Assembly (NCBI GenBank): GCA_038373885.1
Contig: JAWZYV010012397.1
Coordinates: 186,001 to 250,000 of the forward strand
Length of the DNA stretch: 64,000 nucleotides
Source of the DNA: Cheiracanthium punctorium
Taxonomy: Eukaryota; Arthropoda; Arachnida; Araneae; Cheiracanthiidae
Direction: 5' to 3'
The stretch's first letter is position 1. Every line of letters starts with the position of its first letter. The notes beneath the pieces were generated by a model, which saw nothing but the letters and a program-made list of their open reading frames with translations, was not told the DNA's origin and ran no database searches. The translations under genes were made by a program, and so were the position numbers. Shown piece after piece: positions 62,222 to 64,000 of the stretch.

Positions 62222-62241
62222 CTGGCTGCCTTGGCGGCTAG
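62222..62241 (+). other. Candidate transposon 3' end, partner of 49886-49905
   Basis: CTGGCTGCCTTGGCGGCTAG followed by T, preceded by GGAGAGGCGAAG. It shares 17 of 20 bases with 49886-49905. The internal GCC-TT-GGC can form a small hairpin. Its 5' end is unknown; the Tc1 relic at 60796-61744 might be nested inside the same element. Confidence 0.35.
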
Positions 62242-62242
62242 T

Positions 62243-64000
62243 AATAATGTATTTTTATTTTCGGTGTGCTTTTTCATCACGACAATATATAAAATGAATA
62301 AAGAGGTATAAAAAACAATTTTTGCTCATCCCTATTTTAGGATAATGAAAGTGTTAATATACTAGATTATGTGAATGCATTATTTGACCTACTAGTAGGT
62401 TGGCAAAAGCTAGATTTATTGATATACACATGCATTTAAGATCCATTTCAAGCCTTTGAATCTTTCAGCATTTAATTTGTGTATCATCAGAATCTCAATG
62501 ATGTTTTCTAGCAGTACCACAATTCTCCGAATTCATTTATGATCGCGTACAAAGATTTAAAGAAATGTTTAAATGTTGAATTTATCCAAAACATAGAACA
62601 AGTACTTCAGTTTTATAGGCTATGAAAAAACAATGGGCAGCTAATTTGGCTCTGTGCCCACTAGATAATTTAAGTGACAGCCTCACATAAAAAATATTGC
62701 TTTGACTTAGAATAACGAAGTGATATTTGTGTTTTAAGATTGGAATGAAAACCGAGTTTTTATAGAAAGTTATAAATCTGTCCCTTTACTATCTACACTA
62801 ATATATTTTCGTAAAATAATTCATATACTGCGTTTCAGATTCATGGCTAGGAGTCAAGTACACGTTTTTATTTTATTCCATGCATAACAAAATATTATGT
62901 GAACATATCACATTATTTGAAAGAAAAATATGAAATCTCTACGTAAATTAGATAAAATATTTATTATCATGATAGTTTTAAGTACAGACAACTACGTGGG
63001 GGAGGGGGAGAGAGAGAGCAAAAGAGGATTTATAAGTTTAAATTTAAAAATTCACACCATAAAAACTTAAATGCTGTTTTATAAGAGTATTTAAAATAAA
63101 GGAAAGCATTAGATAGCTTTTCTTTTATCATAAAAGAGAATAACAAATTTTTATAGATAGACATTTCGCAATTTATTTATTCAAAATATTTATTAAAATT
63201 AAGAGAGCTTTTAGCATTATAGTACAACTTAGTAAAATATGATATATGCTTTGTATATTTAATATATATGTAACCTAGTAAAACTATCAATTCTTCATAC
63301 TTATTTAATTACTCAATAAAATAGAAATATTTTAAATTATCGGTAGTTCAAAAGCACACAAAAGTCAAATAAAATAATGATCTCAAAATAATGTTAAAAG
63401 AAAAAAGAAGCAGTTCAAGAATTGAAGTTCAAAGTAAATCATAGCAATAGAGGGCCTTTGCCATTTTTCGAAAATGTTTCAGAAATCATTTGAATTTAAA
63501 AGAGAAAATTTACTGATACTCTCATGAATCAATCTTAGGATTTTATTGCCATATAATAATTTTATTGCAAACCATAAAAATAATCAAAAGTAAAACAATG
63601 CGGTGTTCAATTTATATTAAAATATAAAGGAGAATGGTAAAAGGTTGTTGTTTGTACAGCAGGAAATAGAACCGTAAAATTTAAATTTATTGATGTTCAA
63701 GTAGACAAAGCTAAGTAAACTGTCATAATGATAAAAAAGGGAAAATTCACAGAGTGTATTTTATTTGGTATGCCTTTATCAAAATATTCATATGAAAATG
63801 TTTAAAATATTTGTTAGATAGTAAATGTCTTTTCTTCTGAAAAGCAAGTAATTCTTTCACATGTCATATTTAACGGTGTACATTTTTCACAATTACATTT
63901 AAATTATTTTATCTTAGGCTAAGCCAATAATTCATAGAACATTGTGTGGTAACTCAGCATATATATCTTATGCATTATAATGAATAAATCAAACGGAAAT
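62243..64000. other. AT-rich intergenic DNA to the window end
   Basis: Only a GA-rich run at 62997-63018 was noticed; no coding or repeat structure was recognised. Confidence 0.4.

Overview
This window is AT-rich eukaryotic DNA, almost certainly from an arthropod. The transposon families (Tc1/mariner, a spliced sushi-domain gene, a CORE-like tRNA-SINE, and a repetitive uncharacterised protein family I associate with arthropod, particularly arachnid, genomes) suggest a spider or related arachnid, but the sequence alone does not fix the species. There is no sign of bacterial organisation: no operons, ribosome binding sites, rRNA or intact tRNA genes. Nearly all ORFs above 60 codons are chance ORFs in AT-rich DNA.

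I can support one host gene. Two exons on the + strand (11614-11829 and 12636-12724) encode a single sushi/CCP module and a short hydrophobic C-terminal tail that ends at a stop codon. They are the 3' end of a secreted or membrane-attached cell-surface protein whose upstream exons lie outside the window or were not recognised. The tail looks like a GPI-anchor signal.

The rest is intergenic DNA and mobile-element debris. 1-9 kb: an old SINE relic next to a 64-bp poly(T), a hAT-like MITE (3569-3739), an intact SINE copy, a diverged ~150-bp tandem array interrupted by a gypsy-type integrase fragment, and a dead Tc1-like transposase (minus strand, 7981-8880). 9-20.6 kb: the sushi gene, then mostly featureless AT-rich sequence. 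20.6-29.4 kb: a non-LTR retrotransposon RNase H relic, a minus-strand SINE, and a dead copy of the uncharacterised repeat protein (28500-29370). 32.9-37.9 kb is a dense cluster of DNA transposons: a 2.45-kb hAT-like element with perfect 8-bp target duplications and a TTAA-type element nested in it, a GGGCGCCC-ended MITE, a mariner deletion derivative, and a ~600-bp fold-back element. 47-53 kb: a second TTAA element, two ~290-bp direct repeats, and a complete-looking non-autonomous Helitron (50861-52728) whose interior is a ~156-bp tandem array related to the array at 4.35-5.87 kb. 57-62 kb: a second mariner deletion derivative, a hammerhead-ribozyme-like fold on the minus strand (59.40-59.52 kb), a small TIR element, and a decayed Tc1 transposon ending at 61744.

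The most interesting signals are the hammerhead-like motif with a very long stem I and one core substitution, the Helitron that shares its tandem unit with a distant array lacking Helitron ends, and the two TA-flanked mariner deletion derivatives that independently kept only the transposase C-terminus between long inverted repeats.
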